The position numbers and the translations under genes are program-made. Below the pieces are notes generated by a model. It was given only the letters and a program-made list of their open reading frames with translations. It searched no databases and was not told the DNA's origin. Shown piece by piece: positions 1-9,086 of a stretch of DNA of 64,000 nt (its first letter is position 1; each line of letters opens with the position of its first letter). This DNA is from Bradyrhizobium sp. (GTDB lineage: Bacteria; Pseudomonadota; Alphaproteobacteria; Rhizobiales; Xanthobacteraceae): assembly GCF_004799405.1 (NCBI RefSeq), contig NZ_SSMW01000158.1, forward strand, positions 36,877-100,876, read 5' to 3'.

Positions 1-1
1 G

Positions 2-1723
2 CGCGACCGTTTGGTCTGGGACGTCGGCCATCAGGCCTATCCGCACAAAATCCTGACCGGCCGCCGCGACCGCATTCGCACCTTGCGCACCGGCGGCGGA
101 CTATCCGGCTTCACCAAGCGGACCGAAAGCGATTACGACCCGTTCGGCGCCGCCCACTCCTCGACCTCGATCTCGGCCGCACTCGGCATGGCGGTGGCGC
201 GCGATCTGTCGGGCGGCAAGAACAATGTCATCGCCGTGATCGGCGACGGCGCGATGTCCGCGGGCATGGCCTACGAGGCCATGAACAATGCCGGCGCGAT
301 GAATTCCCGGCTGATCGTCATTCTCAACGACAACGACATGTCGATTGCGCCGCCGGTCGGCGCGATGTCGGCCTACCTGTCGCGGCTCTATTCGGGAAAA
401 ACCTATCGCTCGCTGCGCGAGGCCGCCAAACAGATCAACAAGCGTCTGCCAAAGGTGCTGGCGGACCGCGCCAACCGTGTCGAAGAATATTCCCGCGGCT
501 TCATGGTCGGCGGCGGCACGCTGTTCGAGGAACTCGGCTTCTATTATGTCGGCCCGATCGACGGCCACAACCTCGATCATTTGCTGCCGGTGCTGCAGAA
601 TGTGCGCGACATGAAGGACGGCCCGATCCTGGTCCATGTCGTCACGCAAAAGGGCAAAGGCTATGGTCCGGCGGAAGCTTCCGCGGACAAATATCATGCG
701 GTGGTAAAATTCGACGTCGCCACCGGGGCCCAGGCCAAGGCCAAGCCGAATGCGCCGGCGTATCAGAACGTGTTCGGCCAGAGCCTCGTCAAGGAAGCCG
801 AGAAGGACGAGAAGATCATCGGCATCACCGCGGCGATGCCTTCGGGCACCGGCATCGACATTTTCGCCAAGGCCTTCCCCGACCGCACCTTCGACGTCGG
901 CATCGCCGAGCAGCATGCGGTGACATTTGCCGCCGGTCTCGCAACCGAAGGCTACAAGCCGTTCTGCGCGATCTATTCGACATTCCTGCAGCGCGGCTAT
1001 GACCAGATCGTCCATGACGTGGCGATCCAGAGCCTGCCGGTGCGCTTTGCGATCGATCGCGCCGGCCTGGTCGGCGCCGACGGCGCGACCCATGCCGGCT
1101 CGTTCGACAATGCCTATCTCGGCTGCCTGCCCAATTTCATCATCATGGCGGCCTCCGATGAAGCTGAACTGGTGCACATGGTCGCGACCCAGGTCGGGAT
1201 CAACGATCGGCCGAGCGCGGTTCGCTATCCGCGCGGCGAAGGCCGCGGCGTCGAGATGCCCGAAGTCGGAATTCCGCTCGAGATCGGAAAGGGACGCATC
1301 GTTCGCCAGGGCAGCAAGATCGCATTGCTGTCGTTTGGCACCCGGCTCGCCGAATGCGAGAAGGCGGCCGACGAACTGGCGGCGCATGGATTGTCCACCA
1401 CCATCGCGGATGCGCGCTTCATGAAGCCGCTCGATGTCGACATGGTGCTGAAGCTCGCGCGCGAACACGAAATCCTGCTCACCGTCGAGGAAGGCGCGAT
1501 CGGCGGCTTCGGCTCGCACGTGATGCAGATGCTGGCAGAGCATGGCATGCTCGACAGCGGCCTGCTGCGGGTGCGCTCGATGGTGCTGCCGGACGTGTTC
1601 CTCGACCACGACTCGCCGAACGCGATGTACGCGCGCGCCGGCCTCGACGCCAAGGGCATCGTCGCCAAGGTGTTCGAAACGCTCGGCAAGGATTTCAAGG
1701 CCGAAACGGTCAAGCTGGCCTGA
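2..1723 (+). CDS. dxs: 1-deoxy-D-xylulose-5-phosphate synthase, 5'-truncated by the window
   Basis: The enzyme condenses pyruvate with glyceraldehyde 3-phosphate, using thiamine diphosphate, in the first step of the MEP isoprenoid pathway; its product also feeds thiamine and pyridoxal synthesis. About 573 residues are visible and roughly the first 70 lie outside the window, judged against the usual ~640. The visible part opens with the WDVGHQAYPHK segment, followed by the GDGAMSAG thiamine-diphosphate motif, the transketolase pyrimidine-binding region (DRAGLVGADGATHAG) and a C-terminal transketolase domain with RYPRGEG. The frame is open to the window edge, so the true start is upstream. It is followed on the same strand by a deoxyribosyltransferase-like gene and tlyA, a common alphaproteobacterial arrangement. 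Assignment is firm. Confidence 0.97.
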   Translation, partial: RDRLVWDVGHQAYPHKILTGRRDRIRTLRTGGGLSGFTKRTESDYDPFGAAHSSTSISAALGMAVARDLSGGKNNVIAVIGDGAMSAGMAYEAMNNAGAMNSRLIVILNDNDMSIAPPVGAMSAYLSRLYSGKTYRSLREAAKQINKRLPKVLADRANRVEEYSRGFMVGGGTLFEELGFYYVGPIDGHNLDHLLPVLQNVRDMKDGPILVHVVTQKGKGYGPAEASADKYHAVVKFDVATGAQAKAKPNAPAYQNVFGQSLVKEAEKDEKIIGITAAMPSGTGIDIFAKAFPDRTFDVGIAEQHAVTFAAGLATEGYKPFCAIYSTFLQRGYDQIVHDVAIQSLPVRFAIDRAGLVGADGATHAGSFDNAYLGCLPNFIIMAASDEAELVHMVATQVGINDRPSAVRYPRGEGRGVEMPEVGIPLEIGKGRIVRQGSKIALLSFGTRLAECEKAADELAAHGLSTTIADARFMKPLDVDMVLKLAREHEILLTVEEGAIGGFGSHVMQMLAEHGMLDSGLLRVRSMVLPDVFLDHDSPNAMYARAGLDAKGIVAKVFETLGKDFKAETVKLA

Positions 1724-1752
1724 GATTATCGGAAAGCGCCATCCGGTGAGCG

Positions 1753-2325
1753 ATGAAAATTTACCTGGCAGGTCCCGACGTGTTCCTGCCGGACGCCATT
1801 GAAGTCGGACGGCGCAAGGTCGGGCTTTGCACGCGTCACGGGCTGACCGGATTGTATCCGCTGGACAACGCCATCGACACCGCGGCCAGGGTCGCCTCGC
1901 TGGCGATATTTCGCGGCAACGAGGCCATGATGAATAGCGCCGACGCCATCATCGCCAACCTGACGCCGTTTCGCGGACCGGGCGCCGATGCCGGTACGGC
2001 TTATGAGTTGGGTTACATGGCGGCTCGCGGCAAGCTCTGCCTCGGTTATTCCAACGATCCCGCATCGTACGCCGAGCGCGTGCGCCGCTTTTCCGCCGTG
2101 ACGTCGCGCGACGGTCGTCTTGCCGACGCGCAGGGTTTGGCGGTCGAGGATTTCGGCCTAGGCGACAATCTGATGATGATTCATGCACTCGATCTGCACG
2201 GCTGCCTGCTGGTCACGCCGCGGCAGGTGCCGCTGGACGTCTGGCACGATTTTGCCGCGTTCGAGACCTGCGTGCGGATGGCGGCCGAGCGGCTGGCAGC
2301 GCTCCACGCGCGCGCTCCGGGTTGA
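1753..2325 (+). CDS. nucleoside 2-deoxyribosyltransferase family protein
   Basis: A 190-residue cytosolic protein of the nucleoside 2-deoxyribosyltransferase family. These enzymes move deoxyribose between bases or hydrolyse deoxynucleotides. Visible family marks are the N-terminal MKIYLAGPDVF strand-loop, the NxxxMMNSADAIIANLTPFRGP segment that places the catalytic acidic residues, and DAGTAYELGYMAARG near residue 80. It starts 29 bp after dxs, and its stop overlaps the TTG start of tlyA, so the three genes are probably one transcript. Family members range from true transferases to nucleotide hydrolases, so the exact substrate cannot be read from the sequence. The link to dxs is positional only. 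Confidence 0.88.
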   Translation: MKIYLAGPDVFLPDAIEVGRRKVGLCTRHGLTGLYPLDNAIDTAARVASLAIFRGNEAMMNSADAIIANLTPFRGPGADAGTAYELGYMAARGKLCLGYSNDPASYAERVRRFSAVTSRDGRLADAQGLAVEDFGLGDNLMMIHALDLHGCLLVTPRQVPLDVWHDFAAFETCVRMAAERLAALHARAPG

Positions 2326-3083
2326 ACTTGGCCAAGGGCGAGCGCAGCACACCCCCTGCCCGCAAGCGCGCGGATATCGTGCTGGTCGAGCGTGGCCTGT
2401 TCGAAAGCCGGGCCCGCGCGCAGGCCGCGATCGAAGCGGGCCTCGTCACGGCCGATAACAAGCCGGTCACAAAGCCGTCCGAGGGCATAGCCGCCGATGC
2501 GGCGCTGCAGGCGCAGCCTGCGCATCCCTTTGTCTCGCGCGGCGGCGTCAAGCTGACCGGCGCGCTGGAACGGTATCCCATCGAGATCGAGGATCACGTC
2601 TGCCTCGACGTCGGCGCATCGACCGGCGGCTTCACCGAAGTATTGCTCGCGGCCGGCGCCAACCTGGTATTCGCCATCGATGTCGGGCGCGAGCAGTTGC
2701 ATGCCTCGCTGCGCGGCCATCCCAGGATCGTGTCGATGGAGGAGACCGATATCCGCAAGCTCGAAGGCAAGCGCCTGCCGATGCGGCCCGATGTCGTGGT
2801 CGTCGATGTCAGTTTCATTTCGCTGAAGGCGGTGCTGCCGGTGGCGCTTTCGCTTGCCGCCGCGCCGATGCATCTACTGGCGTTGATAAAGCCGCAATTC
2901 GAAGCACCGCGGAAACATTCAAGGCGCGGCATCATCCGCGACGCGGCGGTGCATCAGGCGGTGTGCGACGACATCGCGGCATTCGTAGCCTCGCTGGGAT
3001 GCAGCGGCATCCAGCTGTTCCCCTCGCCGATCACGGGCGGCGACGGCAATGTCGAATTCTTCATCGGCGCGCGCCGTGGTTGA
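2322..3083 (+). CDS. tlyA: TlyA family rRNA (cytidine-2'-O)-methyltransferase
   Basis: A 253-residue protein of the TlyA/hemolysin A family. Characterised members 2'-O-methylate cytidines in 16S and 23S rRNA. An N-terminal S4 RNA-binding domain (about residues 14-75, RADIVLVERGLFESRARAQA) is followed by an FtsJ/RrmJ-type Rossmann methyltransferase domain with the SAM loop CLDVGASTGGFTEVLL, a DVVVVDVSFISL strand and the LIKPQFEA motif. The start used is TTG at 2322, overlapping the previous stop; a second TTG at 2328 would give MAKGERS and cannot be excluded. The reading frame of the next gene overlaps its 3' end, suggesting translational coupling. The old hemolysin name reflects a cloning phenotype rather than the biochemical role. 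Confidence 0.92.
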   Translation: MNLAKGERSTPPARKRADIVLVERGLFESRARAQAAIEAGLVTADNKPVTKPSEGIAADAALQAQPAHPFVSRGGVKLTGALERYPIEIEDHVCLDVGASTGGFTEVLLAAGANLVFAIDVGREQLHASLRGHPRIVSMEETDIRKLEGKRLPMRPDVVVVDVSFISLKAVLPVALSLAAAPMHLLALIKPQFEAPRKHSRRGIIRDAAVHQAVCDDIAAFVASLGCSGIQLFPSPITGGDGNVEFFIGARRG

Positions 3084-4317
3084 GCACCTCGTCATCGATC
3101 ATGTCGGCCATCGCGGCGACGGCGTCGCCATTGTCGACGGCGAGAACGTGTATGTGCCGTACACGCTTGGCGGCGAGACGGTCGAAGTTGCCGCCGTGCC
3201 GGGCCATCATCCCGACCGCCGCCGGCTGCTCGCGGTCGAACGCGCGAGCCCGGAGCGGATAACGGCATTTTGCCAGCATTTTGGCGTTTGCGGCGGCTGC
3301 GCGATCCAGCACTGGGATGCCGGGCGCTATCGCGCATGGAAACGCGGGCTCGTGGTCGAGACGCTGGCGCAGGCGAAACTCGATAGTGAAGTGGCGGCAT
3401 TGATCGATGCCCACGGCCTCGGCCGCCGGCGGATCACCCTGCACGCCGGGATGGGCACCCACGAGGTGCTGAAGGTGGGCTTTGCCGCCGCCAATTCGCA
3501 CGACATCATTCCGGTCGACCGCTGCCCGATCCTCGATCCCGGTCTCGCCGGTGCGCTCGATGCGGCGTGGGCGATCGCCGAGCCGCTGGCGCCAACCGCA
3601 AAGCCGCTCGATATCCAGATCACCGCCACCGAGGGTGGCCTCGATGTCGACGTGCGCGGCTCGGGGCCGCTGCCGGCCGGAATGATCTCGACGTTGTCCG
3701 GCGTCGCACAGCAGCATCGGCTGGCGCGGCTGACGCGGCACGGCGAACTGGTGCTGATGCGCAACCCGCCGACGGTGACGATCGGCACCGCACGGGTCAC
3801 CCTGCCGCCGGGCTCATTCCTGCAGGCCACCGCCGCCGGCGAGGCGGCGCTGGCGACGCTGGTATCGGAACATTGCCGGCGCGCAAAGCACATCGCCGAT
3901 CTGTTTTGCGGGGTCGGGCCGTTCGCCTTGCGGCTGGCGGCAAATTCGAAAATTTCGGCGTTCGACGGCGATGCGGGCGCGGTGATGGCGCTGCAGAAGG
4001 CAGCGACCTCGACGTCCGGACTGAAACCGGTCAAGGCCGAGACGCGTGACCTGTTCCGGCGGCCGCTGATGGCGCAGGAGTTGCGCGACTACGACGCGGT
4101 GCTGTTCGATCCGCCGCGCCAGGGCGCGCAGGCGCAAGCGCAGCAGCTTGCGGCCAGCAGGATTCCGCTGGTGGTCGCGGTGTCCTGCAACGTGACGACG
4201 TTTGCGCGCGACGCGCGGATCCTGATCGATGGCGGCTACAAAATCGCAAACGTGACACCGGTCGACCAGTTCCGCCACACCCCTCATGTCGAGTTGGTGG
4301 CGCGGTTCGTGCGCTGA
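3049..4317 (+). CDS. class I SAM-dependent RNA (uracil-5-)methyltransferase, RlmD/TrmA family
   Basis: Predicted m5U methyltransferase of rRNA or tRNA, 422 residues. An N-terminal TRAM domain (VIDHVGHRGDGVAIVDGENV) is followed by an iron-sulfur cysteine cluster CQHFGVCGGC with a likely fourth ligand in DRCPILD. The C-terminal half has the SAM-binding LFCGVGPFALRLA loop, the DPPRQGA motif and the catalytic-cysteine motif VSCNVTTFARD. The ATG at 3049 has a GGCGG-like Shine-Dalgarno but overlaps tlyA by 35 bp; a GTG at 3076 would begin just before the TRAM domain and is a real alternative. Co-directional overlap with tlyA groups two RNA methyltransferases. Target nucleotide is not predictable from this sequence. 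Confidence 0.9.
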   Translation: MSNSSSARAVVEHLVIDHVGHRGDGVAIVDGENVYVPYTLGGETVEVAAVPGHHPDRRRLLAVERASPERITAFCQHFGVCGGCAIQHWDAGRYRAWKRGLVVETLAQAKLDSEVAALIDAHGLGRRRITLHAGMGTHEVLKVGFAAANSHDIIPVDRCPILDPGLAGALDAAWAIAEPLAPTAKPLDIQITATEGGLDVDVRGSGPLPAGMISTLSGVAQQHRLARLTRHGELVLMRNPPTVTIGTARVTLPPGSFLQATAAGEAALATLVSEHCRRAKHIADLFCGVGPFALRLAANSKISAFDGDAGAVMALQKAATSTSGLKPVKAETRDLFRRPLMAQELRDYDAVLFDPPRQGAQAQAQQLAASRIPLVVAVSCNVTTFARDARILIDGGYKIANVTPVDQFRHTPHVELVARFVR

Positions 4318-4319
4318 CG

Positions 4320-5168
4320 CTAACGCCCCCACCTTTCCTGCCGCTCCTGCCACATTTGTTCGCCGATCAAGCAGGGAATGCGCGACTGCTTTTCGGCCAC
4401 CGGAACGATCCGGCGCCCGGGCGTTCGGCCGGCGACCTCGAGAACAAGCTTGCTGCGGATCGCCTCCTTGAACTTGTCGCGATCCTTGATCGGCACCACG
4501 AAGGAACCCGGCCCCCCGATCACGCAATCCTCGTAGTAGAAATCGAGGTTTTCGATGTCCATGGTCGAATAGGACGGCTCCTTCACCATGATCGGCAGCC
4601 CGTTGATGGTGATCCCCTTCTCGACCGCGGTGTCGCGCGCGATCGTGACCGGCGAGCCGTTGTTGTTGGGACCGTCGCCGGAAATATCGATCACGCGCCT
4701 CAAGCCCCGATACGGATTCTGGTCGAACAGCGGCATGGCGAAATTGATGGCGCCCGAGATCGAGGTGCGCGACGCCCGGCGGATCGGCGTTTTCATGATC
4801 TCGTCGGCGACCGCATCCGCCGTTTCCGGGCCATCGATCACCCGCCAGGGAATGATGATCTTCTGGTCGTAGCTTGCGGCCCACTCGAAATAGGTCACCG
4901 AAATCTTGCCGTTCGGGCCGGTCTTCAGCGCCTGCAGGAACTCCTTCGAGACGATGGCCTGCGCGTAACCCTCGCGCTGAACCGCGAGTTCGTCCATGTC
5001 CATGGAATAGGAGACATCGACGGCGAGAATCAATTCGATGTCGACGGATGGCGCGGCGTCCTTATCGGTCAATCGATGGCCGGGATTCGGCGCGGCAATA
5101 CTGGCAACGTCGCCTCCGGCCAACGCGCCAGCGACAAGCACCGCTCCGATCGAGACACACCAGCGCAT
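4320..5168 (-). CDS. DUF1194 domain-containing exported protein with a VWA-like fold
   Basis: A 282-residue protein of the DUF1194 family, which resembles von Willebrand A domains. The start at 5168 is preceded by GGGAGAG and gives MRWCVSIGAVLVAGALAGG, a typical Sec signal peptide; a longer in-frame start at 5216 lacks these features. The segment LILAVDVSYSMDMDE carries a DxSxS-type metal-binding motif, and RVIDISGDGPNNNG resembles the second half of such a site. Its gene converges with the RlmD-like gene, with stops 2 bp apart. Function is unknown. By family it is secreted or periplasmic and probably binds a divalent metal. Confidence 0.85.
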   Translation of the reverse strand: MRWCVSIGAVLVAGALAGGDVASIAAPNPGHRLTDKDAAPSVDIELILAVDVSYSMDMDELAVQREGYAQAIVSKEFLQALKTGPNGKISVTYFEWAASYDQKIIIPWRVIDGPETADAVADEIMKTPIRRASRTSISGAINFAMPLFDQNPYRGLRRVIDISGDGPNNNGSPVTIARDTAVEKGITINGLPIMVKEPSYSTMDIENLDFYYEDCVIGGPGSFVVPIKDRDKFKEAIRSKLVLEVAGRTPGRRIVPVAEKQSRIPCLIGEQMWQERQERWGR

Positions 5169-5464
5169 GGACTCTCCCGTCTGCAGCGATGGTGACACGC
5201 AAACCGCATTGCGCAAAGCGGGAACACGGTCCGCGCTTCACATTCGAGTTAGCCGCAAATCAGGCGCGGCTGCCTCAATTTTGGCGACCGTGGCCTCGCC
5301 TCGATTGGCCTGCGGCACAGCGTGCCGGACTGAAACCTGTCGACCTCGCCGATATCACCGCCTGTCTGCGCGACGTACCGCGGCTGCAACGAAGCCATCG
5401 CAAAACTGCCAGTTCCGTTGGCGTGCGATAGGCGATAAACTGCCGATGTGCCCAGCGGAACGTC

Positions 5465-5470
5465 AGGAGG
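5465..5470 (+). promoter_or_regulatory. Shine-Dalgarno that fixes the clpS start
   Basis: AGGAGG lies 10 nt upstream of ATG 5481. It supports that start over the in-frame upstream codon at 5448, which would add eleven low-complexity residues not seen in ClpS proteins. Confidence 0.75.
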
Positions 5471-5480
5471 CGCCGCCGCG

Positions 5481-5786
5481 ATGCCCGAGACCGTCACTAA
5501 GCCGCGCACCAAGGTCAAGACCAAGACCGAACGCCCGCGCCTGCACAAGGTCATTCTGGTCAACGACGACTTCACGCCGCGCGAGTTCGTGGTCACGGTC
5601 CTGAAGGCGGAATTCCGCATGACCGAAGACCAGGCCCACAAGGTCATGATAACCGCGCACCGGCGCGGGGTATGCGTGGTCGCCGTCTTCACCAAGGACG
5701 TTGCCGAGACCAAGGCGACACGCGCCACCGACGCCGGCCGCGCCAAGGGCTATCCGCTATTGTTCACCACCGAACCTGAGGAATAG
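5481..5786 (+). CDS. clpS: ATP-dependent Clp protease adaptor ClpS
   Basis: ClpS binds the N-terminal domain of ClpA and delivers N-degron substrates to ClpAP. The 101-residue product has a flexible, Lys-rich N-terminal tail followed by the conserved core: HKVILVNDDFTPREFV (with the DD and TP residues of the substrate pocket region), MTEDQAHKVMITAHRRGVCVVAVFTKDVAETK, and a C-terminal YPLLFTTEPEE. All hallmark residues are intact. clpA is not in the window. The gene stands alone between the DUF1194 gene and a palindromic repeat. Some Hyphomicrobiales carry two ClpS paralogues; which one this is cannot be told here. Confidence 0.95.
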   Translation: MPETVTKPRTKVKTKTERPRLHKVILVNDDFTPREFVVTVLKAEFRMTEDQAHKVMITAHRRGVCVVAVFTKDVAETKATRATDAGRAKGYPLLFTTEPEE

Positions 5787-5794
5787 GAAAACCG

Positions 5795-5912
5795 TCATTG
5801 CGAGCCAACGGGTCGCGCGAATGCGCGCCCGATGATAAACTCCGCGAAGCAATCCAACTTGCTTTGCCAAATAAAAGCTGGATTGCTTCGTCGCTTCGCT
5901 CCTCGCAATGAC
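5795..5912. repeat. dispersed palindromic repeat (GTCATTGCGAG type)
   Basis: Nested inverted repeats: GTCATTGCGAG at 5795 pairs with CTCGCAATGAC ending at 5912, and inside them GAAGCAATCCA pairs with TGGATTGCTTC. This is the form of intergenic palindrome found in many copies in Bradyrhizobium-type genomes. It sits between clpS and the convergent cyclase gene and may fold in RNA from either strand. It carries no ORF. Confidence 0.75.
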
Positions 5913-5952
5913 AACAAATACGACCGGCCGGATGCGCCGTCATGCTCGTGCC

Positions 5953-7137
5953 TCAGGGCGACGGCATCGACACTTCGTCCGCCAGGCCATAGACGCGTTC
6001 GGCCTTCGAGAAGCCCGCGATCGGAAACTCGCCCAGATCTGTCCAGCCGCCGTCGCAAATTCCGGCAAATCGCTCGGATGCGACGACGATGCGATGCAGG
6101 CGGCCGGCAATCTTTTCCAGCCGCGCGGCGAGATTGACGGCCGGACCGATGCAGGTGAAGTCGAGCCGGTTGCCGCCACCGATATTGCCGAACAGGATTG
6201 GTCCGACATGCAGCGCGACGCCAAAGCGAAAACGCTCGACGGCCTCGCCGCTTGGATAATGCAAGGCCTCGACGCCGGCGCGGGATTCGCGCGCGGCTTC
6301 CAGTACCCGGGCGCAAACCTCGGCGATATTGCTGTCGTCCTCCGCGATCGGAAACACCGCGAGCAGCCCGTCGCCCATGAATTTCAGAATTTCTCCGCCG
6401 TGCTTGCGGATCGCCGCCACCTGGCAATCGAAATAGAGGTTGAGAATCTCCACCACGGTTCCGGGCGACAGCCGGTCCGACAGCGCGGTAAAGCCGCGCA
6501 GGTCCGACAGCCAGATCGCCGCATGCATGGTCTCGGCATGGCCGCGGCGAATCTGGCCACCGAGAATGCGTTCACCGGCGCGGTTACCCACATAGGTGTC
6601 GAGCAGGATTGAGGCGGTGCGGCGCAGGCTGATGATCTCGATCACCCGCGCCAGCGGCCGCACTATCGCTCTCAATGCGGCCAACTGGTCATCGCTAAAT
6701 CCGCCCGGCTGTTTGGTGGTCCAGCTCGAAGCATTGATGGTGCCGTCGATAAACAGCAGCGGCAGCGCGATATAGTCGGTGACGCCTTCCGCGCGCATAT
6801 CGTCGAAAAAAGGAAAGCGCTTGCTCTCGGGATCGTCGACCCGGATTCTTACCTCTCGCCCCTCGCCAAACACGATCGCGAGCGGGCTGTTCACAAATTC
6901 CGGAGAATTCTGAATATCGAAGTCCACACTGCCGACGACAACCTCGGCTCCCGGCCGCCAGATGAAATTGCGGCCGAAAATATCGGGATGCAATGTCCGG
7001 ACGAAGACACCGACGCGCCAGAGCGGTAAGCCGGCCTGCACCAGGCGCTCACACGTCTGCGCCATCAGCAACGGCCCGGCGGATCTTGCGCCGTCGATCA
7101 GCCAGTCGGTCAGCTTCTGCAGTTCGGGTGCGTTCAT
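5953..7137 (-). CDS. class III adenylate/guanylate cyclase domain protein with N-terminal sensory region
   Basis: A 394-residue soluble protein expected to make cAMP from ATP. The C-terminal half is a class III cyclase domain: WLSDLRGFTALSDRL supplies the first metal-binding Asp, GGEILKFMGDGLLAVFP the second Asp and surrounding residues, and NLAARLEKIAG the transition-state region. The N-terminal about 200 residues look like a GAF-like sensory module (FFDDMRAEGVTDYIALPLLF), as in many rhizobial cyclases; the ligand is unknown. ATG 7137 gives MNAPELQKLTDW; an in-frame start at 7185 adds 16 residues of poor quality. No transmembrane segment was seen. It is convergent with clpS across the palindromic repeat. 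Confidence 0.9.
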   Translation of the reverse strand: MNAPELQKLTDWLIDGARSAGPLLMAQTCERLVQAGLPLWRVGVFVRTLHPDIFGRNFIWRPGAEVVVGSVDFDIQNSPEFVNSPLAIVFGEGREVRIRVDDPESKRFPFFDDMRAEGVTDYIALPLLFIDGTINASSWTTKQPGGFSDDQLAALRAIVRPLARVIEIISLRRTASILLDTYVGNRAGERILGGQIRRGHAETMHAAIWLSDLRGFTALSDRLSPGTVVEILNLYFDCQVAAIRKHGGEILKFMGDGLLAVFPIAEDDSNIAEVCARVLEAARESRAGVEALHYPSGEAVERFRFGVALHVGPILFGNIGGGNRLDFTCIGPAVNLAARLEKIAGRLHRIVVASERFAGICDGGWTDLGEFPIAGFSKAERVYGLADEVSMPSP

Positions 7138-7206
7138 CGGATGTGCATTTGCAGTGCAAGGCCGGGAAACGTCAAGGCGCGCCAACGCTGATCCGTCCTA
7201 CAAACT

Positions 7207-8295
7207 CTATCCGCCGACCTGCCCGCGATGCCGCAGGAAATGATCCGCCAGCACGCAGGCCATCATGGCCTCGCCGACCGGCACCGCGCGGATCCCGACG
7301 CAGGGATCGTGGCGGCCTTTGGTCATGATGTCGGTGTCGGCGCCGCCGCGATCCACGGTTCGGCGCGGCGACAGGATTGAAGACGTCGGCTTGACCGCAA
7401 AGCGCGCCACCACCGGCTGGCCGGTGGAGATGCCGCCCAGAATGCCGCCGGCATGATTGGACAGGAAGCTCACGCCCTGATTGCCCATCCGCATCTCGTC
7501 GGCGTTTTCCTCGCCGGACAGTTCGGCGGCGCCAAAGCCCGCGCCGATTTCGACGCCCTTCACGGCATTGATGCTCATCAAAGCCGCGGCCAATTCGGCG
7601 TCGAGCTTGGCATAGATCGGCGCGCCCAGGGCCGCCGGCACGCCTTCGGCGACGACCTCGATCACCGCTCCGATCGACGAGCCTTTTTTGCGGATGTCGT
7701 CGAGATAACTCTCGAAGAACGCGGCCTTGTCCTTGTCCGGGCAGAAGAACGGATTGCGCGCGATCTCGTCCCAGTCCCATTTCTTGCGGTCGATCCGGTG
7801 CGGACCCATCTGCACCAGCGCGCCGCGCACGGTCATGCCGGACACGATCTTGCGGGCGATGGCGCCGGCGGCGACGCGCGATGCGGTCTCGCGCGCCGAG
7901 GAGCGGCCACCGCCGCGATAATCGCGCAGGCCGTATTTGGCTTCATAGGTGAAATCGGCGTGGCCGGGGCGAAACTTGTCCTTGATGTCGGAATAGTCCT
8001 TGGAGCGCTGATCGGTGTTCTCGATCAACAGCGCGATCGGCGTGCCGGTGGTGACCTGCACGCCGGTGTCCGGATGCGCCATCGTGCCGGACAAGATCTT
8101 TACCGTATCCAGTTCCTGGCGCTGGGTGGTGAAGCGCGATTGCCCGGGGCGGCGGCGATCGAGATCGTGCTGGATGTCTTCGCTCGTCAGCGGCAGCAGC
8201 GGCGGACAACCATCGACCACGCAGCCGATCGCGACCCCGTGGCTCTCGCCGAAGGTCGTGACCCGGAACATGTGGCCGAAGGTGTTGAAGGACAT
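7207..8295 (-). CDS. aroC: chorismate synthase
   Basis: Converts 5-enolpyruvylshikimate 3-phosphate to chorismate with reduced FMN, the last step of the shikimate pathway. The 362-residue product opens with MSFNTFGHMFRVTTFGESHG, containing the GESHG signature with its active-site His. It continues with DLDRRRPGQSRFTTQR, the RGGGRSSARETASRVAAGA signature and, near the C-terminus, the TKGRHDPCVGIRAVPVGEAM motif with the second catalytic His. ATG 8295 is chosen because upstream in-frame codons to 8490 encode an unconserved extension through a palindromic repeat. It lies downstream of fabI and the phosphatase on the same strand, separated by that repeat. Confidence 0.98.
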   Translation of the reverse strand: MSFNTFGHMFRVTTFGESHGVAIGCVVDGCPPLLPLTSEDIQHDLDRRRPGQSRFTTQRQELDTVKILSGTMAHPDTGVQVTTGTPIALLIENTDQRSKDYSDIKDKFRPGHADFTYEAKYGLRDYRGGGRSSARETASRVAAGAIARKIVSGMTVRGALVQMGPHRIDRKKWDWDEIARNPFFCPDKDKAAFFESYLDDIRKKGSSIGAVIEVVAEGVPAALGAPIYAKLDAELAAALMSINAVKGVEIGAGFGAAELSGEENADEMRMGNQGVSFLSNHAGGILGGISTGQPVVARFAVKPTSSILSPRRTVDRGGADTDIMTKGRHDPCVGIRAVPVGEAMMACVLADHFLRHRGQVGG

Positions 8296-8421
8296 GACGC
8301 TGAGCCCGGTTATGGTGACAATTAGCATTAGTACCAAAAGGCGACGTGTCGTAACTCGCAAGGTCCGAGGCGTCAAATAACGAGAGTTAACCACGCTGTT
8401 GCAACAAGCGTTCTCGGCTCT

Positions 8422-8470
8422 CTCCCCCTTGTGGGGGGCCCCCTCCCTAACCCTCCCCCACAAGGGGGAG
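8422..8470. repeat. palindromic repeat upstream of aroC
   Basis: CTCCCCCTTGTGGGG (8422-8436) is the exact inverse complement of CCCCACAAGGGGGAG (8456-8470), with a 19-nt pyrimidine-rich loop. It is a dispersed intergenic palindrome type, located between the phosphatase stop and aroC. It could act as a stem-loop between two cistrons. Confidence 0.75.
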
Positions 8471-8483
8471 GGAACAGAAAGTA

Positions 8484-9083
8484 TCAGCAATACTTCTCCA
8501 GCCCGCTATCGCCGAACACGTAGACCGCGCCCTGCTCGATGGTCAGGTCGGCGGCGCTGTCGGGTGTCTCGATGCCGAGCGCCACCATCAGCGCCCGCGC
8601 GGTCCCGCCATGGGCCACCGCGACCGTGTCCGCCGTCAACTGGTCGTACCAGTCGAGCACCCGGGCCTGCACCGCGGCATAGCTCTCGCCGCCAGGCGGC
8701 GGCACCGTCCATTTCTCGGCCTGGCGCGCGGCGAAGACATCGGGGTCGGCGGCCTGCATCTGCGCCAATGTCGAGCCTTCCCAATCGCCATAGCCGATTT
8801 CGCGCAGCCGGTCGTCGATGGCATAGCCGCCCGCCGGCAATCTCAATGCGCCGCGCACCAGTTCCATCGTCGCGCGCGCGCGGCCGAGCGGACTTGCCAC
8901 GAATGCCAGGGATTGTTCGCTGCGCCCGTCGCGCGCAAACAGGTCCGCGAGGATGCCGCCGGCATCGGCGGCCTGCCTGCGTCCGAGGTCGTTGAGCGGA
9001 ATGTCCTGCCCGCCCTGCAGCTTGCCTTCCGCGTTCCACTCGGTTTCGCCGTGGCGGATGTAGTAGACGGTGGGCGCGGGCAT
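8484..9083 (-). CDS. histidine phosphatase family protein (phosphoglycerate-mutase-like)
   Basis: A 199-residue member of the histidine phosphatase superfamily. The phosphorylated His lies in YYIRHGETEWN at residues 7-17, followed by LGRRQA and LASPLGRARAT-like phosphate-pocket residues; the second catalytic His is in VAVAHGGTARAL. LREIGYGDWEG provides the usual acidic residue. Members include cofactor-dependent mutases, alpha-ribazole phosphatases and broad phosphatases, and short proteins like this are usually phosphatases. It begins 3 bp after the small unknown gene and belongs to the fabI operon. The exact substrate is not known. Confidence 0.9.
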   Translation of the reverse strand: MPAPTVYYIRHGETEWNAEGKLQGGQDIPLNDLGRRQAADAGGILADLFARDGRSEQSLAFVASPLGRARATMELVRGALRLPAGGYAIDDRLREIGYGDWEGSTLAQMQAADPDVFAARQAEKWTVPPPGGESYAAVQARVLDWYDQLTADTVAVAHGGTARALMVALGIETPDSAADLTIEQGAVYVFGDSGLEKYC

Positions 9084-9086
9084 GAC

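Noticed and set aside
7453..8325. Long plus-strand ORF opposite aroC (290 residues)
   Set aside because: It is an antisense shadow of the GC-rich aroC codons, rich in His, Arg and Ala; similar long shadows lie opposite dxs, fabI, gcdH and the RND pump gene.
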